DNA from: Candidatus Uhrbacteria bacterium RIFOXYA2_FULL_40_9
Lineage (GTDB): Bacteria; Patescibacteriota; Patescibacteriia; UBA9934; GWF2-40-263
Assembly: GCA_001791615.1 (NCBI GenBank)
Contig: MGEY01000001.1
Location: forward strand, 11,907 to 30,406
DNA length: 18,500 bases
Direction of reading: 5' to 3'
The notes under the pieces were generated by a model. That model searched no databases, was not told where the DNA came from, and worked only from the letters and a program-made list of their open reading frames with translations. The position numbers and the translations under genes were made by a program. Shown here in pieces: positions 1 through 7,566 of the stretch; position 1 is the first letter of the stretch; each line of letters begins with the position of its first letter.

Positions 1-404
1 CACTACACAGTGCTGATGCAAAAATTCGACAATCTATCATCCCCTCTTCTAGCCCTGATTTTCTTAAACGTCTTAAATCTTGGGCAAGGACCTACGAAGA
101 ACATCTTGGAAATCGCCGACATCACCTCACGTTTGAATATATCATGTTAGAAAGAGTGAATGATTCAGAAGAAGAAGCGCAAAAACTCGTTTCTTTTCTC
201 TCACATCTTGAACGGATAAAAGTCAATCTTATCCCTTACAACAATACACGTCGTGACCTCAGTGCAACTCAGGAAAATCAAATAAACCAATTCATGAGAA
301 TTTTAGAAAATGCTGGCATTACCGTGACTGTACGGAGATCTTTAGGACAGGATATTGATGCAGCTTGTGGACAGCTTTCACAAAAAAGAAAAGACCGGGA
401 ATAA
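1..404 (+). CDS. rlmN: 23S rRNA (adenine2503-C2)-methyltransferase RlmN, C-terminal part
   Basis: The 5' end lies outside the window; the reading frame is open from base 3 and ends at TAA 402-404, giving about 133 residues. RlmN is a radical-SAM enzyme that methylates A2503 of 23S rRNA (and A37 of some tRNAs). The visible part matches the C-terminal half of the family: the LHSADAKIRQSIIP segment (usual LHA..D..R...P), FEYIMLERVNDSEEEA, the KVNLIPYN segment, and the end VTVRRSLGQDIDAACGQL. The Cys in AACGQL corresponds to the catalytic, transiently methylated cysteine of the family (Cys355 in E. coli). The radical-SAM CxxxCxxC motif would lie upstream and is not visible. The gene is convergent with the atp operon and its stop codon sits in the loop of the terminator. 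Confidence 0.93.
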   Translation, partial: LHSADAKIRQSIIPSSSPDFLKRLKSWARTYEEHLGNRRHHLTFEYIMLERVNDSEEEAQKLVSFLSHLERIKVNLIPYNNTRRDLSATQENQINQFMRILENAGITVTVRRSLGQDIDAACGQLSQKRKDRE

Positions 405-418
405 TTCCCGGTTTTTAC
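391..418. terminator. Bidirectional rho-independent terminator between rlmN and the carbonic-anhydrase-like gene
   Basis: Perfect 8-bp stem ACCGGGAA (394-401) / TTCCCGGT (405-412) with a 3-nt loop that is the rlmN stop codon. It is followed on + by a T run (412-416), and on - by a T-rich tail (complement of 379-392). It can therefore serve both convergent units. Confidence 0.85.
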
Positions 419-419
419 G

Positions 420-833
420 TTAGAAAACCTCTTCGATGAGGATCACTTTCCCCTTATCATCCAGAATAGCATAAAGGAAAACGATGTTTAAAGATGAGTG
501 TTTTTGCAGGATTTTTTCCTTTGCAATCCGCATGTCTGCCAAATGCATTTCTTTTTCTTGCTCAGGAGATTCTGTTGCTGCTTTCCCTCCATAAGCTCCA
601 CAATCAGAGTGATGCATCACATAGAGCGTCTCAATTCCATGTAATTCCACAGACAGATCAATCTGTATTTCAGGGAAACTTTCCTTTGTTTGTGCGATAG
701 CTTTTGAAGCACCGGCTACAGAAATAATATCTATATCACCAATCAAACCTTTTTCCCTAAAATAAGTGGTTGTTTCTGGATCAAGACGAAAATCCATACA
801 ACGCAGCAAAGCTGCTGAACAATGATGTGACAT
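420..833 (-). CDS. Small beta-carbonic-anhydrase-like protein
   Basis: 137 residues. It has the zinc-site signature of beta-class carbonic anhydrases: CxDxR (C12, D14, R16) and HxxC (H75, C78) in HHSDCGAYGG. C12, H75 and C78 are the expected zinc ligands, and D14/R16 the expected Asp-Arg dyad. Known enzymes hydrate CO2 to bicarbonate and are about 180-220 residues, so this one is a shortened form. The start at 833 is chosen because AAGGAG lies 7 nt upstream, overlapping the atpC stop, whereas the open frame upstream of it runs into atpC. It is the last gene of the ATP synthase operon, 4 nt after atpC. Family membership is fairly sure. Catalytic activity is not, because the short chain drops helices used for dimer contacts in classical enzymes. 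Confidence 0.82.
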   Translation of the reverse strand: MSHHCSAALLRCMDFRLDPETTTYFREKGLIGDIDIISVAGASKAIAQTKESFPEIQIDLSVELHGIETLYVMHHSDCGAYGGKAATESPEQEKEMHLADMRIAKEKILQKHSSLNIVFLYAILDDKGKVILIEEVF

Positions 834-837
834 AGTG

Positions 838-1284
838 TTACTCCTTAGGGAAACCTTTAAGGTCCCGGTATTTACGTTTAGTGAATGCTTTATGGCGAGC
901 CATTTCCCGTTCAAGCATGGCAGCTGCGTGAGCAAACGCGACATCATCCTTATCTCTAGCTTGATGGAGAAGATCTTTTGCTCGTTCCTTTGCTTGTTCG
1001 ATTTTTTCAAGTTCCAATTCTTCCACACGTTCTGCTGTATCAGCCAAGATTGTAATTGTATGATTTGGAGAAACTTCTAAAAAACCTGTGGATGCTACAA
1101 GGTGCGATTCAATCCCATCCTTTTTTATAACCAAGTCCCCTGCTTTCAGATTGGACACGAGAGGAGCATGACCTGGTAGAATCGTGATTTCCCCTACTTG
1201 CGTCATGGCTGTAAGAGAATCAACCGTGTCTTCAAAAACAAGGCGCTCAGGAGTTAAAACTTTGACCATGAGACGAGAAGTCAT
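838..1284 (-). CDS. atpC: F1 ATP synthase subunit epsilon
   Basis: 148 residues. The N-terminal beta-sandwich domain carries the family hallmarks: VKVLTPERLVFEDTVDSL, then GEITILPGHAPLVSNLKAGDL, then VASTGFLEVSPNHTITILAD (to about residue 85). The C-terminal part is a charged two-helix region rich in E/K/R (about 88-140). Epsilon joins the gamma stalk to the c-ring and in many bacteria restrains ATP hydrolysis through its C-terminal helices. The start at 1284 lies 3 nt after the atpD stop; M6 is a possible alternative. It is translated as part of the atp operon and is followed closely by the carbonic-anhydrase-like gene. Confidence 0.95.
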   Translation of the reverse strand: MTSRLMVKVLTPERLVFEDTVDSLTAMTQVGEITILPGHAPLVSNLKAGDLVIKKDGIESHLVASTGFLEVSPNHTITILADTAERVEELELEKIEQAKERAKDLLHQARDKDDVAFAHAAAMLEREMARHKAFTKRKYRDLKGFPKE

Positions 1285-1287
1285 AAG

Positions 1288-2685
1288 TTACTTGATTTCA
1301 AGTTTTTGCGCAGCTTCAAGGACTTCTTTCATTCCTCCTTTCATGTAAAACGCTTGTTCTGAAATATCATCATACTTCCCTTCCAAAATATCCTTGAAAT
1401 CTCGAACAGTGTCTTCACGTTTGACAAATTTTCCTTCAAAACCTGTAAATTGTTCTGCCACGGAAAAAGGCTGAGAAAGAAACTTTTGAATTTTTCTTGC
1501 ACGAGAAACAATCTTCTTATCTTCCACAGAAAGTTCATCCATTCCCAAAATGGCAATAATATCCTGAAGATCTTTATAGCGTTGAAGAATTTGTTGAACT
1601 TCACGTGCGACTTGATAGTGTTCTTCTCCAACAATATTTGGATCAAGAATAGTAGAGCTTGAATCTAGAGGATCAACAGCAGGATAGATTCCGAGCTCTG
1701 CGAGTGAACGTGCGAGCACCACGGTTGAATCAAGATGTCCGAATGTTGTCGCAGGTGCAGGATCACTTAAATCGTCTGCTGGAACATAAACGGCTTGAAT
1801 AGAAGTGATAGATCCTTTTTTTGTAGAAGTAATGCGTTCTTGCAACGCACCCATTTCTGTGGCCAAGTTTGGTTGATATCCCACAGCAGATGGAATACGT
1901 CCAAGCAAAGAAGAAACTTCGGAACCAGCTTGGGTGAAACGGAAAATATTATCAATGAAAAGCAAAACATCACGACCTTCATCATCTCGGAAATATTCTG
2001 AAAGAGTAAGACCTGTTAAAGCCACACGTGCGCGTGCTCCTGGAGGTTCATTCATTTGTCCAAACACAAGAGCTGTTTTACTCAATACTCCAGACTCCTT
2101 CATTTCCATGTACAAATCATTTCCTTCGCGTGTGCGTTCTCCCACTCCAGCAAACACAGAATAACCTCCATGCTCAGTAGCAATATTGTTAATAAGCTCT
2201 TGAATCAGCACGGTTTTTCCTACACCAGCTCCACCAAATAATCCTGTCTTTCCTCCTTTAAGAAATGGACAAATCAAGTCAATGACCTTAATCCCTGTTT
2301 CAAACACTTCATCTTTCGTGGCTTGTTCACTGAAAGAGGGAGCTGATTTATGGATAGGGTCGCGTCGTGTTGTTTTGATTGGTGTTTCAATGCCATCAAT
2401 ACTCTCTCCGATCACATTGAACATGCGACCAAGTGTTTCAGGCCCAACAGGCACACTGATAGGTTTGCCTGTATTTTTAACTTCCATCCCTCTCTGCAAT
2501 CCATCTGTAGAAGACATTGCAATTGCACGCACGCTAGCATGACCAATGTGTTGCGCGACTTCGAGAACCAAGTCTTCTTCCCCTTTCCGAGGAATACTCA
2601 AAGCAGTATTGATTTCTGGCAAGCCCCCCTCTTCAAATTGGACATCGATGACCGCACCAATGATTTGTGTAATTTTTCCATTCAT
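1288..2685 (-). CDS. atpD: F1 ATP synthase subunit beta (catalytic)
   Basis: 465 residues, the usual length. Walker A GGAGVGKT is at 151-158, the catalytic Glu lies in GERTREG (182-188), Walker B is LLFIDNIFRF (241-250), and the lever motif is DELSVED (383-389, usually DELSEED). It performs ATP synthesis and hydrolysis in the alpha3beta3 hexamer. The start at 2685 (MNGKITQIIG) is chosen from the conserved N-terminus. A longer open frame reaches 2733, but its 16 extra residues overlap atpG and do not resemble the family. The gap to the atpG stop is 4 nt and no clear Shine-Dalgarno is present, so translation is probably coupled. Confidence 0.98.
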   Translation of the reverse strand: MNGKITQIIGAVIDVQFEEGGLPEINTALSIPRKGEEDLVLEVAQHIGHASVRAIAMSSTDGLQRGMEVKNTGKPISVPVGPETLGRMFNVIGESIDGIETPIKTTRRDPIHKSAPSFSEQATKDEVFETGIKVIDLICPFLKGGKTGLFGGAGVGKTVLIQELINNIATEHGGYSVFAGVGERTREGNDLYMEMKESGVLSKTALVFGQMNEPPGARARVALTGLTLSEYFRDDEGRDVLLFIDNIFRFTQAGSEVSSLLGRIPSAVGYQPNLATEMGALQERITSTKKGSITSIQAVYVPADDLSDPAPATTFGHLDSTVVLARSLAELGIYPAVDPLDSSSTILDPNIVGEEHYQVAREVQQILQRYKDLQDIIAILGMDELSVEDKKIVSRARKIQKFLSQPFSVAEQFTGFEGKFVKREDTVRDFKDILEGKYDDISEQAFYMKGGMKEVLEAAQKLEIK

Positions 2686-2689
2686 AAAT

Positions 2690-3586
2690 TTATGCTTGTT
2701 CGAGCGCGGCTTTTCCTGAACTAATCTCTGCAATTTCTTGTGTAATTGCAGATTGTCGCGCTTGGTTATAACTAAAGGTGAGTTCGTTTATCATTTCTCC
2801 GGCTGAATCCGAAGCACTACGCATAGCCATCATACGAGCAGAGTGTTCTGAGGCGGCAGATTCAAGAATGGCTTGATAGACTTTCGTTTCCACAAGTTGT
2901 GGCAACATACGATCAAGGACTTCATTTGGACTTGGTTCAAAAAGATATTCTTTTGTATTTGGCTTCTGAGTTTTTAAGTCACTTTCTGGAATCAAAACAT
3001 CTTTTTGTGTTAATGGTAGAAGATCAAAAATAACAGGGGTTTGAGCAATGGCACTCACAAAGTCTGTATAGGCAATCACGACTTTATCGTAGGTGCCTGT
3101 AATAAACTCATGGAGAACAAGTCTTCCAATTGGTAACACTTCTTCATAGGTCGGCTTGTTTGTAATTTCCGTAAAACTTGCAATAATCGTTTTTCCTGCA
3201 TGGTGTAGAGCTTTTTCTCCGCGTCGTCCAATCGCAACAGCATCAATCTGAACATCTTTTCCATAAGAATCAATCTGTTCGATTGTTTTTCTGATAACGT
3301 TTGCATTAAATCCGCCGGCAAGCCCACGATCTGAGGTTACAAGCAAAAGCAGAACTTTTTTGATTTCTTTATGTTGGCGAAGAAGAGGGTGTAATTGTGT
3401 ATCTGTAACCGATCCTATCTGTAAAATTGTTTTCCACGCTTCTAAAGCAAAAGGTCGTGTTTCCAGTGCAGCATTTACTGCTTTGCGCATTTTACTAGCA
3501 GCAACAAGCTCCATCGCTTTTGTGATTTTGCGAGTATTCTTAATGGACTTAATTCTGCGCTTAATGCTTCGGATCTGAACAGCCAT
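2690..3586 (-). CDS. atpG: F1 ATP synthase subunit gamma
   Basis: 298 residues. The N-terminal helix has the family signature (RIKSIKNTRKITKAMELVAA) and the C-terminal helix carries MMAMRSASDSAGEMI and the Q-rich TQEIAEISSG end. The two form the coiled coil that rotates inside the alpha3beta3 ring. The central Rossmann-like part includes LLVTSDRGLAGGFNANV. The start at 3586 gives the standard N-terminus MAVQIRSIK. It lies 5 nt after the atpA stop in the atp operon, and nothing is unusual in length or motifs. Confidence 0.97.
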   Translation of the reverse strand: MAVQIRSIKRRIKSIKNTRKITKAMELVAASKMRKAVNAALETRPFALEAWKTILQIGSVTDTQLHPLLRQHKEIKKVLLLLVTSDRGLAGGFNANVIRKTIEQIDSYGKDVQIDAVAIGRRGEKALHHAGKTIIASFTEITNKPTYEEVLPIGRLVLHEFITGTYDKVVIAYTDFVSAIAQTPVIFDLLPLTQKDVLIPESDLKTQKPNTKEYLFEPSPNEVLDRMLPQLVETKVYQAILESAASEHSARMMAMRSASDSAGEMINELTFSYNQARQSAITQEIAEISSGKAALEQA

Positions 3587-3591
3587 ACATC

Positions 3592-5127
3592 TTAAACAGT
3601 TTCTTCTTTGTTTGTTTCTTTCTTTGCTTGAAAAATTTCATTGTATTCTTGAATGAGTGCAATTAATTCTTTTTCCAGTTCTGGAGATAAAATCTTTTCT
3701 GTGAGGATTTTTTCTGCAACAGAACATCCTGTTCGTTCAGAAAATTCATAGAATCCCTTTTCCCACTCATGAAGATCTTCAGGAACAAAAGCATCAAGCA
3801 TGCCTCGCGTTGCCGCAAAAATCACCATAATCTGTTTTTCAACAGCAAGAGGTCTATATTGCGCTTGTTTAAGAAGTTCTGTAGTAAGACGTCCACGTTC
3901 AATTTGTTTTCGAGTTCCTTCATCCAAATCTGTTGCAAATTGTGCAAAGGCTTCAAGCTCGCGGAATTGAGCTAAATCAAGACGCAAATTTCCTGCCACT
4001 TGTTTCATGGCTTTTATTTGAGCAGATGATCCCACGCGAGAAACAGAGAGACCTACATTCAACGCAGGACGAATACCTCGATAGAAAAGATCACTTTCAA
4101 GATAAATTTGACCGTCTGTAATTGAAATCACGTTTGTTGGGATATAAGCAGATACATCCCCATTTTGTGTTTCAATAATCGGAAGAGCTGTAAGAGTGCC
4201 ACCTCCTTCATCTATACTCATACAAGCTGATCGTTCAAGCAATCGAGAATGAAGATAAAAAACATCTCCTGGATAGGCTTCACGTCCTGGTGGACGACGC
4301 AATAGTAAGGAAATTTCACGATAAGCCCACGCATGCTTTGAAAGATCATCATAAATCACCAAGGCATCTTCTCCTTTATCTCTAAAAAATTCTCCAATCG
4401 TACATCCTGAATACGGAGCAATGTACGAAAGTGCAGCTGGATCAGAAGCTCCTGAAACAACGACCGTCGTGTATTCCATAGCTCCGGCTTCTTCTAGACG
4501 AGCCACAATTTTTGCAATTTTTGATTCTTTTTGTCCGATTGCCACGTAAATGCATTTCACTCCTTGACCTTTTTGATTCAAAATTGTATCAATCGCAATT
4601 GCTGTTTTTCCAGTTTGGCGATCCCCAATGATCAACTCACGTTGTCCACGTCCAATTGGAATAAGAGAATCAATTGCTTTGATTCCTGTTTGCAGAGGTT
4701 GCTTAACAGATCGACGCTTCATGACACCAGGAGCGATTTTTTCAATAGGAGAATAATTCTTCGTTTTGATTGCCCCTTTTCCATCAAGAGGTTTCCCTAG
4801 TGGATCAATCACTCGTCCGAGCAGTTCATCACACACAGGCACGGAAAGAATCTTTCCTGTGGCTTTTGCTGTATCCCCTTCTTTGATTTTTGCCATTTCT
4901 CCAAATACAATTGCTCCAACTTTATCTTCTTCAAGGTTCAAAACAACCCCATAAACATCATTTGGAAATTCAATCATTTCAGAAGCTTTCACTTGTGAAA
5001 GACCATTGAGATAGGCGATTCCATCTCCAACAGAAATAATTGTTCCGACTTGTTCACTTGTATTTTCTCCGACAAAATCAGCAATTTGTTTTTTTATGAT
5101 TTTGACAATGTCTTCTTTTGTGGTCAT
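3592..5127 (-). CDS. atpA: F1 ATP synthase subunit alpha (regulatory)
   Basis: 511 residues, normal for the family. The beta-barrel domain spans about 25-95. Walker A GDRQTGKT is at 168-175, and the SVSRVGSSAQ segment carries the arginine that completes the catalytic site of beta. Alpha binds nucleotide at non-catalytic sites and alternates with beta. The start ATG at 5127 overlaps the atpH stop in the form ATGA, a typical coupled junction. The C-terminus is Lys/Glu-rich (residues 500-511). Confidence 0.98.
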   Translation of the reverse strand: MTTKEDIVKIIKKQIADFVGENTSEQVGTIISVGDGIAYLNGLSQVKASEMIEFPNDVYGVVLNLEEDKVGAIVFGEMAKIKEGDTAKATGKILSVPVCDELLGRVIDPLGKPLDGKGAIKTKNYSPIEKIAPGVMKRRSVKQPLQTGIKAIDSLIPIGRGQRELIIGDRQTGKTAIAIDTILNQKGQGVKCIYVAIGQKESKIAKIVARLEEAGAMEYTTVVVSGASDPAALSYIAPYSGCTIGEFFRDKGEDALVIYDDLSKHAWAYREISLLLRRPPGREAYPGDVFYLHSRLLERSACMSIDEGGGTLTALPIIETQNGDVSAYIPTNVISITDGQIYLESDLFYRGIRPALNVGLSVSRVGSSAQIKAMKQVAGNLRLDLAQFRELEAFAQFATDLDEGTRKQIERGRLTTELLKQAQYRPLAVEKQIMVIFAATRGMLDAFVPEDLHEWEKGFYEFSERTGCSVAEKILTEKILSPELEKELIALIQEYNEIFQAKKETNKEETV

Positions 5128-5522
5128 ACAGACAGTGTTTGCGTAAGCAATTTTTTGAGTGTTAGGAGGGATCCATAAATAGTCCCATCAATAATCTGAT
5201 CATCAATGCGTATGCGCGCTCCACCAATAAGATCTTGTGAGATTTGTTGGTTAAAATCAGCTTTAGGAGCAATCGCTTGCAAGGTTTGTTCTTGTTTTTT
5301 TGAAAGAGAATAAGCCGTTTCCACACAAATCTTACTCATCCCATATTTCTTTTTCCACACACCTTCCATGGCTTCGAAAATTTGGTCTATTCCGTCAAGA
5401 TGTCTATGTTCATGTAGATATTTCACGAAAATCTCAATTCTTTTCTCTAATTCCTTCCCTTTTGCTTCAGAAGTAATTTCTACCAAAGCCGTCGCATACT
5501 GTTTGGCTATTTCTTTTTTCAT
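5124..5522 (-). CDS. atpH: F1 ATP synthase subunit delta, short form
   Basis: 132 residues, while classical delta subunits have about 175-180. The N-terminus IAKQYATALVE and the C-terminal GGARIRIDDQIIDGTIYGSLLTLKKLL (usual GG..i..gd.viDgSv...L..L) identify it. The loss is in the N-terminal helical bundle, which normally caps the top of the alpha3beta3 ring through the alpha N-termini. Delta links F1 to the peripheral b stalk. Position between atpF and atpA supports the call; the stop overlaps the atpA start. No frameshift is needed to explain the size, as flanking genes are intact and close. Confidence 0.9.
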   Translation of the reverse strand: MKKEIAKQYATALVEITSEAKGKELEKRIEIFVKYLHEHRHLDGIDQIFEAMEGVWKKKYGMSKICVETAYSLSKKQEQTLQAIAPKADFNQQISQDLIGGARIRIDDQIIDGTIYGSLLTLKKLLTQTLSV

Positions 5523-5527
5523 ACCTT

Positions 5528-6085
5528 TTAAGTCAGGGATTCGATCACCTCTTCCGCTATTGCTTGCGCTTTCTTTTCATTCACACTTGCAGAAAGAATT
5601 TTTTCAGATGCTTGAATGGCGAGATCGATAATGTCTTTTCTTGCTTCTTGAAGCATGAGATTTTTTTCTGCTTGCAATTGTCGCTTTCCTTGTTGAACAA
5701 CTTGTGTTACTTCTTGTTTTGCTGTTGCGAGCATAGCGATTTTTTGTTGTTCTGCTCCACCACGCGCTTCTTCAATGATTGCTTCTGCTTCAAGTTTTGC
5801 TTGCTTAATCACTTCTTTTTGTTCTTTTTCCAAAAGCACTACACGTTCTTCAACATTCTTCGCTTGATCAAGGCTTTCGGAAACTTTCCGACTCCTTTCA
5901 TCAAGAAGCTTCACGATAGGCGTATAGGCCCATTTCCAAAGCACCAACAACACAACAGTAAAGTTCAGTAATTGGGCAAGAAAAATTTTTAGATTAATTC
6001 CAAGCATACCAAGACCACCTGTCGCTTCTGTGGCATGAGCAGCTTCTGTGACCGCTGTGGCGGCCATTTGTACTTCTTGTGACAT
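5528..6085 (-). CDS. atpF: F0 ATP synthase subunit b
   Basis: 185 residues from the ATG at 6085. An N-terminal Ala-rich extension (about 25 residues) is followed by one membrane helix (about 32-52, NLKIFLAQLLNFTVVLLVL) ending in WKWAYTPIVKLLDERS. A long charged coiled coil continues to the end (EKEQKEVIKQAKLEAEAIIEEAR and similar). It forms the peripheral stalk with delta. The start is uncertain: a GTG at 6100 extends it by 5 residues and an ATG at 6067 shortens it by 6. AAGGTGA at 6095-6101 (reverse strand) lies rather far upstream of 6085. Gap to atpH is 5 nt. Confidence 0.94.
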   Translation of the reverse strand: MSQEVQMAATAVTEAAHATEATGGLGMLGINLKIFLAQLLNFTVVLLVLWKWAYTPIVKLLDERSRKVSESLDQAKNVEERVVLLEKEQKEVIKQAKLEAEAIIEEARGGAEQQKIAMLATAKQEVTQVVQQGKRQLQAEKNLMLQEARKDIIDLAIQASEKILSASVNEKKAQAIAEEVIESLT

Positions 6086-6103
6086 AGGATAATGAATCAC
6101 CTT

Positions 6104-6126
6104 CAGTCGCCAATAACTGACGACTG
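6104..6126 (-). other. Inverted repeat between atpE and atpF
   Basis: CAGTCG (6104-6109) and CGACTG (6121-6126) form a 6-bp stem with an 11-nt loop. It sits in the atpE-atpF spacer, just before the atpF translation start. No T run follows, so it is not a terminator. It could be an mRNA-stability or translation element. Confidence 0.4.
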
Positions 6127-6142
6127 CGCGTGATCCTTCATC

Positions 6143-6361
6143 TTAAAGAGTAAAGGAAACAACCAAGGAGTAAATGGCGATTGCTTCTGCAAAGGCCATT
6201 CCAAGAAGCATTGGAACAAAGATTTTTCCTGCAGCTTCTGGATTGCGACCAATTCCTTCCATGGCTTTGAATCCAATAAGCCCGATACTAATAGCTGGCC
6301 CAATTCCTCCGATGGCAATCGTAAGTCCTTTTGCTAATGTTGTCATGATTTCTGTGTCCAT
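6143..6361 (-). CDS. atpE: F0 ATP synthase subunit c (rotor ring)
   Basis: 72 residues forming a two-helix hairpin: helix 1 about 8-36, polar loop R39-N40-P41, helix 2 about 47-70. E59 in helix 2 is the ion-binding carboxylate. Compared with Na+-type rings (Q32, E65, S66 in Ilyobacter), the equivalent residues are I26, E59 and A60. The Na+ ligands are absent and H+ coupling is inferred. The helix-1 glycine motif GxGxGxG is degenerate (G21, A23, S25, G27), which may affect ring packing. The start at 6361 has no Shine-Dalgarno; M6 (6346) is an alternative. Confidence 0.96.
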   Translation of the reverse strand: MDTEIMTTLAKGLTIAIGGIGPAISIGLIGFKAMEGIGRNPEAAGKIFVPMLLGMAFAEAIAIYSLVVSFTL

Positions 6362-6388
6362 ATGAATATATTTAATAATTTCTATTTT

Positions 6389-7213
6389 TTATATTTTAGC
6401 TTCTTCTAATGTCTCAACCACTTCCTCTTCTTCATGTGCAGAGGTTGCAACTGTTAAATAAGCAAGTGTTAACATAGCAAAAACCGTTGCCTGAATGATC
6501 CCAACTAAAAGCTCTAAAAACATGAAAGGGATTGGCAAGAAGAGTGAACACAAACTTAACATCACTGTAATAAGGACTTCCCCAGCAAAAATGTTTCCAA
6601 AAAGTCGAAGGGAAAGAGAAAGAACTTTGGCAAATTCACTGATAATTTCAAGAAGTCCGACTCCAAACTCAATAATTGCTACTAAAATTGCGATGGGACC
6701 TTTTTTTAGTGAATGAAAAATACCACGAAAGTTAAAAAATTTGCTCAAGTGATTCACAATCCCCAACCGAGTAATACCGAATAAGTGAGAGCTAATCACC
6801 GCAAATAATGCAATCGCAAGAGTGAAGTTAAGATCACTCGCTGCAGGTCTAAGCAATGGAATCAATTCAATTTTTCCGTGTAATTCCCCCCAAATTCCAA
6901 TAGAGCCTGTTCCTGGTATAAGACCAAGCCAGTTGGAAAAAAGAATAAACAAAAAAATCGTGCCGACAATAGGAATAAATTGTCTTGCACGAGTTTTATC
7001 TCCAGTGACTTTTTCGGTTTCTGAAAGAAGAAATTCAACAATAAATTCTGCAATGTTCTGCAATCCTTTTGGTCGATCTGAATATTTACGTGTGAGAAGA
7101 AAAGTAACAATAATAAAGAAAAGTACCGCAATCCACGCATTGATAAGCGCGTTGGTGATAGGAAAACTTCCAATAGAGGCGATCGCTTCAGCAGCAGCAG
7201 GAGGAACCGTCAT
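6389..7213 (-). CDS. atpB: F0 ATP synthase subunit a (stator half-channels)
   Basis: 274 residues, with about five to six hydrophobic segments. The essential stator arginine is R203 in LSLRLFGNIFAGE, the most conserved stretch of the family. ASDLNFTLA (125-133) matches the conserved helix-3 DLN motif. It forms the ion half-channels against the c-ring in the cytoplasmic membrane. The C-terminus is acidic (EEEEVVETLEEA). It lies 3 nt after the atpZ/I-like stop and is followed after 27 nt by atpE. Confidence 0.97.
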   Translation of the reverse strand: MTVPPAAAEAIASIGSFPITNALINAWIAVLFFIIVTFLLTRKYSDRPKGLQNIAEFIVEFLLSETEKVTGDKTRARQFIPIVGTIFLFILFSNWLGLIPGTGSIGIWGELHGKIELIPLLRPAASDLNFTLAIALFAVISSHLFGITRLGIVNHLSKFFNFRGIFHSLKKGPIAILVAIIEFGVGLLEIISEFAKVLSLSLRLFGNIFAGEVLITVMLSLCSLFLPIPFMFLELLVGIIQATVFAMLTLAYLTVATSAHEEEEVVETLEEAKI

Positions 7214-7216
7214 AGA

Positions 7217-7471
7217 TTAAGACTTCTTCTCTTCTTTTTGAATTAAGGCTGAATACATTTTCTCGTAGACTCTTGCTTTTCGGTAAACAATAATCGCTGT
7301 AAACACAAGAGCACAAACAAGAAAAATTACTAGAAACAATGAACCTGTTCCAAAATGAGTATCCATACGTGAACCAAGAAGAGCTGCAAGCACGGCTGGA
7401 ACAGCAATACTGATTCCAAAATCAGCAAAAATCTTCATGGCTAGACGATAATATCTTTGATCTTGTGACAT
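7217..7471 (-). CDS. AtpZ/AtpI-family membrane protein, first gene of the atp operon
   Basis: 84 residues with two hydrophobic helices (about 18-36 and 44-62) and a charged C-terminus (EKEEKKS-like). The sequence FADFGISIAVPAVLAALLG and its place before atpB fit the AtpZ/AtpI group, small accessory proteins linked to c-ring assembly and Mg2+ handling in other bacteria. AtpZ fits better than the four-helix AtpI because of its size and two helices. The start at 7471 is about 15 nt downstream of the predicted transcription start; there is no strong RBS. Confidence 0.85.
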   Translation of the reverse strand: MSQDQRYYRLAMKIFADFGISIAVPAVLAALLGSRMDTHFGTGSLFLVIFLVCALVFTAIIVYRKARVYEKMYSALIQKEEKKS

Positions 7472-7492
7472 AGAGCAACGAGTGACGTCGAA

Positions 7493-7521
7493 ATTATAAG
7501 GTTTTCCTCTAAAATCGTCAA
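7493..7521 (-). promoter_or_regulatory. Consensus sigma70-type promoter of the ATP synthase operon
   Basis: On the reverse strand, -35 TTGACG (7516-7521) and -10 TATAAT (7493-7498) are separated by exactly 17 nt. The -10 is perfect and the -35 matches 5 of 6. The predicted start of transcription is near 7486, about 15 nt before the ATG of the atpZ/I-like gene. A terminator for the upstream gene lies immediately before it. Confidence 0.88.
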
Positions 7522-7529
7522 GAATCCCG

Positions 7530-7566
7530 TGTGGAAGAAAAAAGAAAAACCACGCGAGGCGTGGTT
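7530..7566 (-). terminator. Rho-independent terminator of the 7565-8020 gene
   Basis: On the reverse strand, a stem ACCACGC / GCGTGGT (7559-7565 with 7549-7555), loop of 3 nt, is followed by TTTTTCTTTTTTC (7536-7548). It overlaps the stop codon of the upstream gene and isolates it from the atp promoter. Confidence 0.85.

Noticed and set aside
834..1028. Upstream extension of the carbonic-anhydrase-like gene
   Set aside because: It overlaps atpC completely, lacks family similarity, and the 833 start has a clear RBS.
2686..2733. Longer N-terminus of the beta subunit
   Set aside because: It lies inside atpG and the family begins at the MNGKI-like start.
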